A DNA stretch of 64,000 nt from Falsiroseomonas sp050563545 (GCF_050563545.1 NZ_JBNXUM010000009.1:168267-232266); one strand, 5' to 3'. Positions 8,521 through 17,838 are shown, counted from the first letter of the stretch. A program made the numbers and translations. The notes: generated by a model not told the origin, from the sequence alone.

Positions 8521-10440
8521 TCAGAACCCGAACATGTGGTCGAGCGAGAAGGCCCCGCCTTCTCCCATCAGCCCCTGATACCCGAACAGCCGGCACGTCG
8601 TGTCGCGCACCAGGACATACCCCGTCTCCCCGGCCTTGCGCAGCGAGGCCGCGTCGAACAGCAGGTGCGGCTGCACCAGCTTCGACCCGCAGGCCGCGAT
8701 CGCGATCCACGTCTCCGCGATCACCTGCCCCGCGCCGTCATGCAGCAGCAGGCTCGTTGACGATCGCTGCACCGCCGCCGCCTCTGGCCGCGAGCTCGGG
8801 TGGATCAGCACGCAGAAGCTGGTGCGCCCCGCCCGCGGCAGGCCGAGGAAGAGCCGCGTGGACAGACCCGGTGCCGGCCCGGCATAGCTTTGCGGCTCCG
8901 ACTTGTAGGTGACGATGGTGTTGTAGATGTGCGAGCCGAAGCTCGACTCCGCGACATGGCCGCTGCCCACGTCCTCGTAGCGGAACAGCCCGTGCAGCCA
9001 GCCATCCGCGCCGCCGCCGTCGCGGAAGTCGTAGACGAGCTCGGCATGTCCCGCTTCCGGCACCACGCCTTCCTCCGCCAGCATCTCCGCGACGTCCAGC
9101 GCGAGCGCGTGGTCGCGCGGCAGGCAGCCCAGGAAGCGGCGCGCGAGTGGCCGCCCGTCCTCCGCAAAGACCTCGAGCGCCAAGGGCAGGTCGCGCTGGC
9201 CCGTGGACATCGGCGTCGGCAGCACGATGGAGCGGAAGCGGCCGGGATCGAGCACCGGGAAGGGTAGCAGGAAGCCGCGTCCCATGAGCTCCGCGATGCC
9301 GGGAATACCGGGATCGGGCTCGAGGTCGCTGCGCTCGACATTGACATGCGCGATGCGCCGGCGCGGGCCGTGCAGCACCTCGTAGCGCGGGCGGATCAGG
9401 TGGCGGCCGGCATGCAGCTCCAGCTGGTCGGGCCAGGCATGGGCAGGCAGTGCCTTGCCGATGTCCACGGCGCGCACGCCGAAGGCGGGGATCGCCTCGA
9501 CCGGCACGACGCTGTCCTCCCGGCCCATGCGGCCGAGGCCGATGGCGCCGGCGGGAATGGGCTGGGGATGCGGGTTCTCCAGCCAGACCAGCACCTGCTC
9601 GCCCGGCTTCGGCGCGGGCAGGCCGGCATAGCGGTCGGCGGGCCAGGGATTGGCGTCATGCGTGCCCGACAGCGTCGGCCCGCCGTCGGACGCGTAGGTG
9701 TCGAGCACGTATTTCATCACGTCATGCCCGGCGCAGCCGATGGCGTGGAGGTAGAGATGGCCTTCGAATTCCGGCAGGCCGAAGCGCGCGCGGATCTCCC
9801 GGCTGTCGAGGGCGATGCCGCCGGGGCCGTCGGGCAGCGTCTCCTCCCAGGTGAGGATGGGCCTGCCGTCCATGTCGTAGAGCCGCAGCCAGAGCCGCAT
9901 GGCCTTCGCGCCATAGCCCGCCCAGTAGTTCGCGCTGACCAGCCGCGTGGACACGCCGCCGGCGTCGCGGAACAGCGCGAAGTTCGCGACGTAGTTCAGG
10001 GGATCGAGCACGCGCTTCACGTTGCTGCGCATGGCTTCGGGCAGCGCGGCTTCGTCGAGCGTCGCGACCAGCGCGGTTGGCGGCATCCAGGGCTTTGCCA
10101 ACGCCGTCAGGCGCCCGGCATCGAAGGCCGCGACCAGCACCGCGCCGGCCTTGGACGCCTTCAGCTCCGTCACGGGCTTCGCGACGTGCCCAAGGCGTGT
10201 CGTGCCGACCGCGCGGACGTCCTGGACATAGACGCCCTCGACGGTCATCGCATCGAGCTTGTGGAGCTGCGCCAGCGCCGTCGCGGTATCGGCGGGATCG
10301 TAGATCGCGACGGGGCCGCGTTCCGCGAGCTTCGCGAAGAGCGCCTGCATGGCTTCGGCAGCCAGCGGATGCACCAGCGCCTTGTAGAGCACGTTGCCGC
10401 CGCGCACGGCGTCGAAGGTCGCGATGTCGAGCATCTTCAC
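8521..10440 (-). CDS. Large conserved protein of unknown function next to ELM1
   Basis: A soluble protein of 639 residues (GTG 10440; an ATG at 10434 is an alternative) that I do not recognise. Its first 150 residues alternate strand and helix (GPVAIYDPADTATALAQL, GAVLVAAFDAGRL) like a Rossmann-type domain. Residues from about 160 onwards are rich in predicted beta strands with many Gly, Pro and aromatic positions (RLWLRLYDMDGRPILTWEE, EGHLYLHAIGCAGHDV). There is no signal peptide and no membrane segment. Its GTG overlaps the stop of the ELM1-family gene by four bases, so the two are translationally coupled and probably work in the same process, perhaps envelope glycan handling. The function is open. 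Confidence 0.75.
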   Translation of the reverse strand: MKMLDIATFDAVRGGNVLYKALVHPLAAEAMQALFAKLAERGPVAIYDPADTATALAQLHKLDAMTVEGVYVQDVRAVGTTRLGHVAKPVTELKASKAGAVLVAAFDAGRLTALAKPWMPPTALVATLDEAALPEAMRSNVKRVLDPLNYVANFALFRDAGGVSTRLVSANYWAGYGAKAMRLWLRLYDMDGRPILTWEETLPDGPGGIALDSREIRARFGLPEFEGHLYLHAIGCAGHDVMKYVLDTYASDGGPTLSGTHDANPWPADRYAGLPAPKPGEQVLVWLENPHPQPIPAGAIGLGRMGREDSVVPVEAIPAFGVRAVDIGKALPAHAWPDQLELHAGRHLIRPRYEVLHGPRRRIAHVNVERSDLEPDPGIPGIAELMGRGFLLPFPVLDPGRFRSIVLPTPMSTGQRDLPLALEVFAEDGRPLARRFLGCLPRDHALALDVAEMLAEEGVVPEAGHAELVYDFRDGGGADGWLHGLFRYEDVGSGHVAESSFGSHIYNTIVTYKSEPQSYAGPAPGLSTRLFLGLPRAGRTSFCVLIHPSSRPEAAAVQRSSTSLLLHDGAGQVIAETWIAIAACGSKLVQPHLLFDAASLRKAGETGYVLVRDTTCRLFGYQGLMGEGGAFSLDHMFGF

Positions 10441-11423
10441 AAACCCAACCTGCGCTTCACCTCGGCCGCCGCCGCCGGCGTGTCGTCCAGCGGCGTCACG
10501 GGCCAGGTCTCAAGGCGCCCGTCGAAGCGGCGCACGCGGCCGTCGCGGACCAGCATGTCGATGAATTCGCCGATGCGGCGCGATTTCCCCGGCAGGTCCA
10601 GGATGAAGACCGGCACGGAAGACGCCACCGCTTCCGACATCATGGAGACGCTGTCGCAGGTCACGACGATCGCGTCCGCGCAGGCCAGCAGCCCGAAATA
10701 GGGGTTCTCGCCCTGCATGTCCCAGATTTCGGCGCCGAGCGGCACCAGCCTGTCGGCCAGCGCGCGCTTCGCGTCCTCGCCGGTGCGGCGCGACGGCGTG
10801 ACATAGAGCCCGACCTTGTCGCGCTCCATCATTCCCGCGAGCCTCTCCGCCACATCCGCGCCGACTTCGCCGTCCAGCCGGAAGCGGCCATTGGTGCCGC
10901 CGACCAGCACCGCGACCAACGGCCGCGGCAGATGCGCGAAGCGCGGCATCCATTCCGCCCGCGCGGCCGCCAGGCGTTCCGGCGTCGCGCGGTGCAGCGC
11001 GTTGCGCGTGACGATCACGTTCGGCCCGGTGATGCCGTCATGCACCGCCGCGACCACGGCGTCGAAGGCGGCGGGATCCATCTTGGGGTGCTGCACATGC
11101 ACCGCCTTGACGCCGCGCCTCCGCAGCGCGGCGCAGACCGGGGCCGAGACATTGCCGCAGCTGATCGCCACGCCAGGCCAGGGCGGCGCGAGCGGCCCCT
11201 GCTCCGTCGTCACCCCCATCAGCGGCACCGGCCACAGCCGCCCCGGCAGCCAGTCCCAGGGCAGCCTGGCGCGCAGCCTGCGGGGCTCCGGCGTCAGCCC
11301 GAGCGCCTCCGCAAGGCCGACGGCCTGGGATTCCATGCCGGCATGGCCCTCGGTGAGGACCCAGGCGTTGGGGGCGGGCAAGGCGGGCTCGGGCTCCGTG
11401 GATGGCGCGCGGGGATGTGCCAC
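10437..11423 (-). CDS. ELM1/GtrOC1 family putative glycosyltransferase
   Basis: A 328-residue protein of the ELM1 (former DUF1022) family, known from the plant mitochondrial-fission factor ELM1 and bacterial GtrOC1-type proteins with a GT-B-like fold. Landmarks are WVLTEGHAGMESQAVGLAEALG at the N-terminus, SCGNVSAPVCAALRR, VHVQHPKMDP, VAVLVGGTNGRF, and the C-terminal VTCDSVSMMSEA followed by VFILDLPGKSRR. The last two resemble the nucleotide-sugar-binding half of GT-B enzymes. The start is GTG 11423. It lies 16 bases downstream of malonyl-CoA decarboxylase. The bacterial function is not established; a sugar transfer role is inference. Confidence 0.85.
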   Translation of the reverse strand: MAHPRAPSTEPEPALPAPNAWVLTEGHAGMESQAVGLAEALGLTPEPRRLRARLPWDWLPGRLWPVPLMGVTTEQGPLAPPWPGVAISCGNVSAPVCAALRRRGVKAVHVQHPKMDPAAFDAVVAAVHDGITGPNVIVTRNALHRATPERLAAARAEWMPRFAHLPRPLVAVLVGGTNGRFRLDGEVGADVAERLAGMMERDKVGLYVTPSRRTGEDAKRALADRLVPLGAEIWDMQGENPYFGLLACADAIVVTCDSVSMMSEAVASSVPVFILDLPGKSRRIGEFIDMLVRDGRVRRFDGRLETWPVTPLDDTPAAAAEVKRRLGL

Positions 11424-11439
11424 GGGAGGCCCGGGATGC

Positions 11440-12762
11440 CTAGGGCTGCGCCCCGCCGCGACGCCGGGGCCGGGCGAGCAGCGCCTCCACCGCCGCCGAC
11501 CGCGCCACCGCCCCCGTCCGCACGAAGGCCTCGTGGTTCGCCTCGATCGCCGCGGCGTCGTAGAGGTAGCTCACCATGATCCCGAAGCTCTCCCGCATGC
11601 CGCGCGGCGAGAGGTTGGCAAGGAAGTGGATCGCCTCCAGCCGCGCCCCATTGCCGAGGTGGAAGCGCGCCACCGGGTCGATCCGCCCCTCCGTCGCCGG
11701 CCGCGTGAGATAGGCAGCGGCGAGCCGCAGCAGCACCGGCCGCAGCGCCTCGGCGCGCGCCGCGTCCTCCCACCAGGGATCGTCGGGTTCCGGCAGGCCG
11801 GGCGTGTCCTGGCCTTCGGCCCAGCGCCGCAGCCCCGGCACGGGCGAGAGCGTCGCGAAGCGCGTCAGCTGCGGCAGTTCCGCCTTCAGCTCCTCCACCA
11901 CCTGCTTGATGAGGAGGTTCCCGAAGGAGATGCCGCGCAGCCCCTCCTGGCAGTTGGAGATGGAGTAGAAGATCGCGGTGTCGGCCCGCCGCGCACGCGC
12001 CGCCGCGGCGCCGTCGCCCTCCTCGTCGCGCGCCAGCAGCGGCGCGATGGCGGTGGCGAGCCCCTCGACCAGCGCGACCTCGACGAAGATCAGCGGCTCC
12101 TCCGGCAGGGCGGGGTGGAAGAAGCCGAAGCAGCGGCGGTCGGGGGCCAGGCGGCGGCGCAGGTCGTCCCAGCCATGGATCTCGTGCACGGCCTCATAGG
12201 CGATCAGCTTCTCCAGCACGATCGCCGGGGTGTGCCAGTCGATCCGGCGCAGCTCGAGGAAGCCGCGGTTGAACCAGGACGCCAGGAGGTGCCGCAGGTC
12301 GCCTTCCAGCAGGCCGAGCCGCGGCGCGTCCTTCATCCCGCCCAGCACCTCGCGCCGCATCGCGACCAGCGCCGCGGTCCCGCCCGGGGCCATGTTCATC
12401 CGGCGCAGCAATTCCTGCCGCCGCGGCTCCGCGGCCTCGGCGAGGCTCGCGGCGAGCTCGGGCGTCGGGGTCGCGAGCCAGGCCTCGGCCGCCCGGCGCA
12501 GCGCGTCGGCGTCGGCGTCGAAGCCCTCGGCGAGGAAGAGGTGGAAGCCCGCCCGGTCCGCGGGCGAGAGCTCGCCCACCACCCTCAGCAACTCCCGCGC
12601 GAGGGCCGCGCCGGAGGCCTCGCCGCGTTCCGACAGCAGCGCCTCGGCCAGGCGCCGCGCGCGCTCGGCCGGCGCCGCGGCAGCGGGGCGGCCGCGGTCG
12701 CCGATCCGCGACCAGAGGCGGTCGAGCCAGGAGGCGGCGTCGGTGTCCCTCGGGGCTGCCAT
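11440..12762 (-). CDS. Malonyl-CoA decarboxylase
   Basis: Converts malonyl-CoA to acetyl-CoA and CO2. The 440-residue protein has a helical N-terminal domain and a C-terminal acetyltransferase-like domain. Conserved segments include FYSISNCQEGLRGISFGNLL, which carries the catalytic serine, and ARFHLGNGARLEAIHFLAN, which carries the catalytic histidine, both present. The start is ATG 12762 (MAAPRDTDAASW); the open frame upstream is non-coding in character and covers the promoter shared with the divergent transporter. In Rhizobium-type mat loci this enzyme sits beside malonyl-CoA synthetase and a carrier; no synthetase is seen here. Confidence 0.9.
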   Translation of the reverse strand: MAAPRDTDAASWLDRLWSRIGDRGRPAAAAPAERARRLAEALLSERGEASGAALARELLRVVGELSPADRAGFHLFLAEGFDADADALRRAAEAWLATPTPELAASLAEAAEPRRQELLRRMNMAPGGTAALVAMRREVLGGMKDAPRLGLLEGDLRHLLASWFNRGFLELRRIDWHTPAIVLEKLIAYEAVHEIHGWDDLRRRLAPDRRCFGFFHPALPEEPLIFVEVALVEGLATAIAPLLARDEEGDGAAAARARRADTAIFYSISNCQEGLRGISFGNLLIKQVVEELKAELPQLTRFATLSPVPGLRRWAEGQDTPGLPEPDDPWWEDAARAEALRPVLLRLAAAYLTRPATEGRIDPVARFHLGNGARLEAIHFLANLSPRGMRESFGIMVSYLYDAAAIEANHEAFVRTGAVARSAAVEALLARPRRRGGAQP

Positions 12763-12856
12763 GGCGCGGCCATACAGCGCGCCACACGGCGGGATGCAAC
12801 CCCGCGCCCTGCATCCGGGTTCTCTGACCGCGAGACGCGTCGCCGGAGGACAGGGC

Positions 12857-14173
12857 ATGGACATGCCAGCCAACGCCACGATGTCGGAAAGCGAGCACGC
12901 GACACAACTCCGCCGCGCGATCATCGCGAGCACGATCGGCACCACGATCGAGTGGTACGATTTCTTCCTCTACAGCATCGTCACGGGCCTGGTCTTCGCC
13001 AGGCTGTTCTTCCCGAATTCCGACCCGCTGACCGGCACGCTGGAAGCCTTCGGCGTCTATGCCGTGGGCTTCGTGGCGCGGCCCGTGGGTGCCGCGATCT
13101 TCGGCCATTGGGGCGACCGGCTCGGGCGGAAATCCGCGCTGATCGCGACGCTGGTCCTGATGGGGGTGGGCACCTTCCTGGTGGCCCTGGTGCCGACCTA
13201 TGCGACCATCGGCATCTGGGGCGCGGTGCTGCTGACGATCCTGCGCTTCATCCAGGGGGTCGGCGTCGGCGGGGAATGGGGCGGCTCGGTGCTGCTCGCA
13301 ATGGAATGGGCGCGCACCGACAAGCATCGCGGCTTCGTCGCGGCCTGGCCGCAATTCGGCGTGCCGGCGGGACTGTTCCTGGCGAACCTCGTCGTGCTGG
13401 CCTGCAGCGCCATCGCCGGCGACGCCTTCCTCACCTGGGGCTGGCGCGTGCCCTTCCTTATCAGCATCGTGCTGGTCGCGATCGGCCTCTGGATCCGCCT
13501 CGGCATCGAGGAGACGCCGACCTTCCGCCGCGTGGTGGCGGAGAACAAGGTCTCCAAGGCGCCAGCCATCGAGGTGATCCGCCGCCAGCCCAAGGAGATC
13601 ATGCTGACCGCGCTGGCCCGCATGGGCGAGCAGGCGCCCTTCTACATCTTCACAGCCTTCATCTTCGCCTATGGCACGGGCACGCTGCATGTCTCGCGGG
13701 AGACGCTGCTTGCCGCGGTGCTCTGCGCCTCGCTGCTGTCCTTCTTCTTCATTCCCTACGCCGGGCATCTCTCCGACCGGTTCGGGCGCAAGCGCATCTA
13801 CATGATCGGCGCGGCGGCGGTGACGGTCTACGGCTTCGTCTACTTCGCGCTGCTGAACAGCGGATCGATCCTGCTGATCTTCGCGGCGATCATGTTCTCG
13901 CTGGTGCCGCACAACATCATGTACGGTCCGCAGGCCGCGCTGATCGCCGAGAGCTTCACGGGAAGGCTACGCTATTCCGGCGCGTCGCTGGGCTACCAGC
14001 TGTCCTCCATCATCGCGGGCGGGCCGGCGCCGCTGATCGCGACCTGGCTCTATGGCCGCACCCATTCCGGCTATGCGGTCGCGGGCTTCATCGCCTTCTG
14101 CGGCCTGGTGAGCCTGGCCGCGACGTCCTTCCTGCGGGACTACACGAACCGGAGCATCAGCGAGGAATACTGA
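12857..14173 (+). CDS. MHS-family MFS transporter
   Basis: Twelve-helix major facilitator of 438 residues in the metabolite:proton symporter family, which takes up organic acids and zwitterions such as alpha-ketoglutarate, citrate, shikimate or proline. Family marks are IGTTIEWYDFFLYSIVTGLVF in helix 1, FGHWGDRLGRKSAL in loop 2-3, QGVGVGGEWGG in helix 4 and HLSDRFGRKRIY in loop 8-9. The ATG at 12857 follows GGAGGA. It is divergent from malonyl-CoA decarboxylase, which makes malonate or a related dicarboxylate a reasonable candidate substrate; that is inference from position only. Confidence 0.9.
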   Translation: MDMPANATMSESEHATQLRRAIIASTIGTTIEWYDFFLYSIVTGLVFARLFFPNSDPLTGTLEAFGVYAVGFVARPVGAAIFGHWGDRLGRKSALIATLVLMGVGTFLVALVPTYATIGIWGAVLLTILRFIQGVGVGGEWGGSVLLAMEWARTDKHRGFVAAWPQFGVPAGLFLANLVVLACSAIAGDAFLTWGWRVPFLISIVLVAIGLWIRLGIEETPTFRRVVAENKVSKAPAIEVIRRQPKEIMLTALARMGEQAPFYIFTAFIFAYGTGTLHVSRETLLAAVLCASLLSFFFIPYAGHLSDRFGRKRIYMIGAAAVTVYGFVYFALLNSGSILLIFAAIMFSLVPHNIMYGPQAALIAESFTGRLRYSGASLGYQLSSIIAGGPAPLIATWLYGRTHSGYAVAGFIAFCGLVSLAATSFLRDYTNRSISEEY

Positions 14174-14206
14174 ACGGCGGGACGCCCGCGGCACGCGCCA
14201 GCCATA

Positions 14207-15118
14207 TCAATCCGGCGCGCCGAGCATCCGGAAGAACTCCGCGAGCTGCGGGCCGATCGGAACATCGAGCCGCTCCCCGCCCGGCAGGCGGCGCGTGAAC
14301 CAGCGGTCGTAGAGCCCGCGCAGCTCGCCGCTCGCGGCGAGACGCCGGAAGGTCCGGTTGACGAGATCGGCGAAGGCCGGATCGTCGCGGCGGAACATCA
14401 GCCCGTAGGGCTCGTAGGACAGCAGCGGACCCGTCACCCGGAAGCGCTCCCCGCCCGGCTCCTTCGCGATCAGGCCATAGAGCAGCACGTCGTCGGTCGC
14501 GAAGGCATCGGCCTCGCCGGCCGCGAGCCGGGCGAAGCCCTGCTCGTGCTCCGGCACGCTGCGCAGCGTTATGGCCAGGCGCTGCCGGCGGATCAGCGCC
14601 TCGATCGCATCCGCGTTCGTCGTCCCCGCGGTCACCAGCACGGTGCGGCCGGCGAGGTCGGCGAGGCTGCGCACGCGGCTTTCGCGCGGCACCAGCAGCC
14701 GCGTACCTGCCACGAAGAAAACGGGCGAGAAGGCGACCTGGCGCTCGCGCTCCGCATTGCTGGTGGTCGATCCGCATTCGAGGTCGATGCGGCCGGCGAG
14801 CAGCTCGGGGATGCGCGTCTGCGGCGTGACCGGGCGCCACTCCACCGCGACGGCGCGGCCGAGCTGCTCGCGCACCTCCTCCACCACGGCGAGGCAGAGA
14901 TCGACGCTGTAGCCCACGGGCTGGCGGCTGGCATCGAGCCAGGAGAAGGGCAGCGAACCCTCGCGGTAGCCGAGCGTGATGCGGCCGCCCTGCGCGACCT
15001 TGCCGAGCGTGCCGGTCAGCGCGCCGGCGGGCGGCGCGCCAGGCGCCTGCGCCACCGCCGGCCCGCCGAGACCGAGGGCGAGCGCGAGGCCGAGCGCCGC
15101 GGCGCGGATGCGCCTCAT
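14207..15118 (-). CDS. GltI-like periplasmic amino-acid-binding protein
   Basis: Type-2 periplasmic binding protein of 303 residues with a Sec signal (residues 1-24, ending PAVAQA). The SBP_bac_3 domain shows LTLGYREGSLPFSWLD-like opening, GYSVDLCLAVVEEV, LAGRIDLECGSTTSN and VLVTAGTTNADAI, close to glutamate/aspartate-binding proteins of the GltI type. Its ATG overlaps the last four bases of the upstream symporter gene (ATGA), so translation is coupled to a secondary transporter rather than to ABC permease genes. No ABC subunits are nearby. It may deliver substrate to, or sense substrate for, that symporter. Confidence 0.88.
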   Translation of the reverse strand: MRRIRAAALGLALALGLGGPAVAQAPGAPPAGALTGTLGKVAQGGRITLGYREGSLPFSWLDASRQPVGYSVDLCLAVVEEVREQLGRAVAVEWRPVTPQTRIPELLAGRIDLECGSTTSNAERERQVAFSPVFFVAGTRLLVPRESRVRSLADLAGRTVLVTAGTTNADAIEALIRRQRLAITLRSVPEHEQGFARLAAGEADAFATDDVLLYGLIAKEPGGERFRVTGPLLSYEPYGLMFRRDDPAFADLVNRTFRRLAASGELRGLYDRWFTRRLPGGERLDVPIGPQLAEFFRMLGAPD

Positions 15119-16434
15119 GCGGGCTGCCGCGCTGCGGCCGGCTCCTCGGCCTCCGCCTCGTCGAAGGTGCCGGGCGGCGGCTCCGGCAACACGGCGCTGC
15201 CGGGCTCCGCCGTGCGGTCGCCCTCCCACTTCCCGACCACCGCGGCGGCGAGCGAGTTGCCGATCACGTTCGTCGCCGAGCGCCCCATGTCGAGGAACTG
15301 GTCGATGCCGATGATCAGCAGCAGCCCGGCCTCGGGGATGTTGAAGGTCGAGAGGGTGGCCGCGATCACCACCAGCGAGGCGCGCGGCACGCCGGCCATG
15401 CCCTTGCTGGTCAGCATCAGCAGCAGCAGCATCGTCGCCTGCTGGCCCCAGCTCAGCTCGATGCCGTAGGCCTGCGCGATGAAGATCACCGCGAAGGTGC
15501 AGTACATCATCGAGCCGTCGAGGTTGAAGGAATAGCCGAGCGGCAGGACGAAGGAGATCACCTTCGGGCTGACCCCGAAGCGGGCGAGCTGCTCCATCAG
15601 GCGGGGATACGCGGCCTCGCTGCTGGCGGTGCTGAAGGCCAGGAGGAAGGGCTGGCGGACGAGCGAGACCAGCTCGATCACGCGGCGGCCGAAGAACAGG
15701 AACCCGACGCCGGTCAGGATGCACCAGAGGATCGCCAGCGCGAAGTAGAACTCCACGATGAACTTGCCGTAGGTCACCAGGATGCCGAGGCCCTGGGTGG
15801 TGACGATCGCTGCCATGGAGGCGAAGACGGCGATCGGCGCGAGCAGCATGACGTAGCCCGTCACCTTCAGGATGATGTGCGACAGCTCCTCGATCCATTG
15901 CACGACGTGCTGCGCCTTCCCCCCCATCGCCGCGGCCGCGACGCCGAAGAGCAGGGAGAAGACGACGATCTGCAGGATCTCGTTGCGCGCCATCGCGTCG
16001 AAGACCGAGGTCGGCACGAGATGCGCGACGAAGTCCTTGAGCGACAGCGAGGAGGAGCGGACGTTGGTCGCGGTGCCGGCCTGCGGCAGCGGCAGGTCGA
16101 GGCCGACGCCGGGCTGCATCAGGTTGACCAGGACGAGGCCGAGCAGCAGCGACACCAGCGAGGCCGTGACGAACCACAGCATCGCCTTGCCGCCGATCCT
16201 CCCGACTGCCCTGGTGTCGCCCATATGGGCCACGCCCACCACCAGGGTGGAGAAGACGAGCGGCGCGATGATCATCTTGATCAACCGCAGGAAGATGTCG
16301 GTGAAGAGCGAGATGTAGTCGGCGATAGCCCGCGCGGTGTTCGGGTCCGGCCAGACCTCGTGGCAGGCATAGCCGACGCCGATGCCGAGCAGCATGGCGA
16401 TCAGGATGAAGGTGGTGAGGGATTGCCGGCGCAT
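15115..16434 (-). CDS. Dicarboxylate/amino acid:cation symporter (DAACS family)
   Basis: Secondary transporter of 439 residues, homologous to DctA and GltP, moving C4-dicarboxylates or glutamate/aspartate with protons or sodium. The conserved hairpin-1 serine-rich motif is seen as AFSTASSEAAYPRLM, the TM7 motif as YSFNLDGSMMY, and hairpin 2 plus TM8 as TSKGMAGVPRASLVV and MGRSATNVIGNSLAA. About eight membrane helices are visible. The start is ATG 16434 (MRRQSLTTFIL). The acidic C-terminal tail of about 35 residues is longer than usual. It is followed with a 4-nt overlap by a periplasmic binding protein gene. Confidence 0.93.
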   Translation of the reverse strand: MRRQSLTTFILIAMLLGIGVGYACHEVWPDPNTARAIADYISLFTDIFLRLIKMIIAPLVFSTLVVGVAHMGDTRAVGRIGGKAMLWFVTASLVSLLLGLVLVNLMQPGVGLDLPLPQAGTATNVRSSSLSLKDFVAHLVPTSVFDAMARNEILQIVVFSLLFGVAAAAMGGKAQHVVQWIEELSHIILKVTGYVMLLAPIAVFASMAAIVTTQGLGILVTYGKFIVEFYFALAILWCILTGVGFLFFGRRVIELVSLVRQPFLLAFSTASSEAAYPRLMEQLARFGVSPKVISFVLPLGYSFNLDGSMMYCTFAVIFIAQAYGIELSWGQQATMLLLLMLTSKGMAGVPRASLVVIAATLSTFNIPEAGLLLIIGIDQFLDMGRSATNVIGNSLAAAVVGKWEGDRTAEPGSAVLPEPPPGTFDEAEAEEPAAARQPA

Positions 16435-16626
16435 ACGGGGACCTCGCCTTGGGTTGAAGGCGCCTGCGGCCGGTGCGCGCGCTGCCGACGGGCCCGGCCC
16501 CGAAGGCAACGCATGACTGCGGCGACGTTCCCACCGGCCTCAGCTTTCGGCAGCGTGGAAGCCTGTCCCGTTCCTGTCCAGAACTATTGGGGCCTGCTCG
16601 GGCTTCGTTGCGCCGCGAGCGCTGCG

Positions 16627-17838
16627 TCAGCCGCGCCCGAGCCTCGGCAGGAACGCGGTGGCGAGCCCGAGCGCGGGCAGGAAGCCGACGATGCGGTAGA
16701 CCGTCTCGATGCTGGTGAGGTCGGCGAGCTCGCCCAGCGCTGCCGCGCCGAGCCCGCCGAGGCCGAATGAGAAGCCGAAGAAGATCCCCGCCACCAGCCC
16801 CACGCGGCCCGGCAGGAGCTCCTGCGCATAGACCAGGATCGCCGAGAAGGCGGAGGCCATGATGAAGCCGATCGCGACCGTGAAGGCCGCCGTCGCCACC
16901 AGCCCGACATGCGGCAGCGCCAGGCTGAAGGGCAGCGCGCCGAGGATCGAGAACCACATCACCGGCACGCGACCGACGCGGTCGCCGATCGCGCCGCCGG
17001 CCAGCGTGCCGACGACCACCGCGCCCATGTAGAGCACCAGCAGCAGCTGCGCGTCCTGCACGGAAAGCCCGAAGCGCGCGATGAGGTAGAAGGTGTAGTA
17101 GGAACCCAGCGCCGCGCTGTAGACGTTCTTGCTGAACAGCAGCGCCACCAGCACCGCGATGGCGATCGCGACCTTCGCGCGCGGCAGCGCGGCGCGCGGC
17201 ACGCCATGGACCTTCGCAGCACCGCGCGGCGCCGGCCGCCGGGCCGCATACCAGCGCCCGACCTGGAACAGCACGAACATCCCGAGCAGCGCCGCGGCCG
17301 AGAACCACACGATGCTCCGCTGCCCCGCCGGCACCACGATGAAGGCCGCGAGCAGCGGGCCGGAGGCCGAGCCGACATTGCCGCCGACCTGGAAGAGCGA
17401 CTGCGCGAGGCCATAACGGCCACCGGCGGCCATGCGCGCGACCCGCGACGCCTCGGGGTGGAAGACGGCGGAGCCGAGCCCGATCATCGCCGCGGCCAGC
17501 AGGATGAGGCCATAGCTCGCGGCCTGCGACATCAGCAGCAGGCCGAGCAGCGTCGAGCCCATGCCGACGGGCAGCGAGAAGGGCATCGGCCGCCGGTCCG
17601 TGACCATGCCGACGACGGGCTGGAACAGGGACGCCGTGCACTGGAAGGCCAGCGTGATCAGCCCGACCTGGCCGAAATCGAGCCCGTAGGACGCCTTCAG
17701 GATGGGATAGAGCGCCGGCACCAGCGACTGCATCATGTCATTGAGGAAGTGGCAGAAGCTGAGGGAGAGAATGACCGCGAAGGTCGTGCCCGAGGCGGCG
17801 GGCAGGGCGGCGGGCGACGCGACGCGTTCCGAACTCAC
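16627..17838 (-). CDS. Fosmidomycin-resistance-like MFS exporter
   Basis: Major facilitator of 403 residues related to E. coli Fsr, a drug efflux protein. Marks are SFCHFLNDMMQSLVPALYPIL in helix 1, LITLAFQCTASLFQPVVGMVTDRRP in helix 2 and its loop, and GLGSAVFHPEASRVAR, a Fsr-type motif. Twelve membrane segments can be traced. The start is ATG 17838. It has its own transcription unit upstream of the symporter genes on the same strand, 190 bases away. The true substrate in this organism is unknown. Confidence 0.88.
   Translation of the reverse strand: MSSERVASPAALPAASGTTFAVILSLSFCHFLNDMMQSLVPALYPILKASYGLDFGQVGLITLAFQCTASLFQPVVGMVTDRRPMPFSLPVGMGSTLLGLLLMSQAASYGLILLAAAMIGLGSAVFHPEASRVARMAAGGRYGLAQSLFQVGGNVGSASGPLLAAFIVVPAGQRSIVWFSAAALLGMFVLFQVGRWYAARRPAPRGAAKVHGVPRAALPRAKVAIAIAVLVALLFSKNVYSAALGSYYTFYLIARFGLSVQDAQLLLVLYMGAVVVGTLAGGAIGDRVGRVPVMWFSILGALPFSLALPHVGLVATAAFTVAIGFIMASAFSAILVYAQELLPGRVGLVAGIFFGFSFGLGGLGAAALGELADLTSIETVYRIVGFLPALGLATAFLPRLGRG

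Noticed and set aside
10816..14298. A 1160-codon plus-strand frame across the ELM1 and MCD genes
   Set aside because: It is antisense to two recognised genes and out of phase with the MHS transporter, with an Arg/Pro-rich composition.
14207..17641. A 1144-codon minus-strand frame joining the symporter, binding protein and MFS region
   Set aside because: Only its last 303 codons are the binding protein; the rest overlaps the correct frames of the symporter and exporter in another phase.
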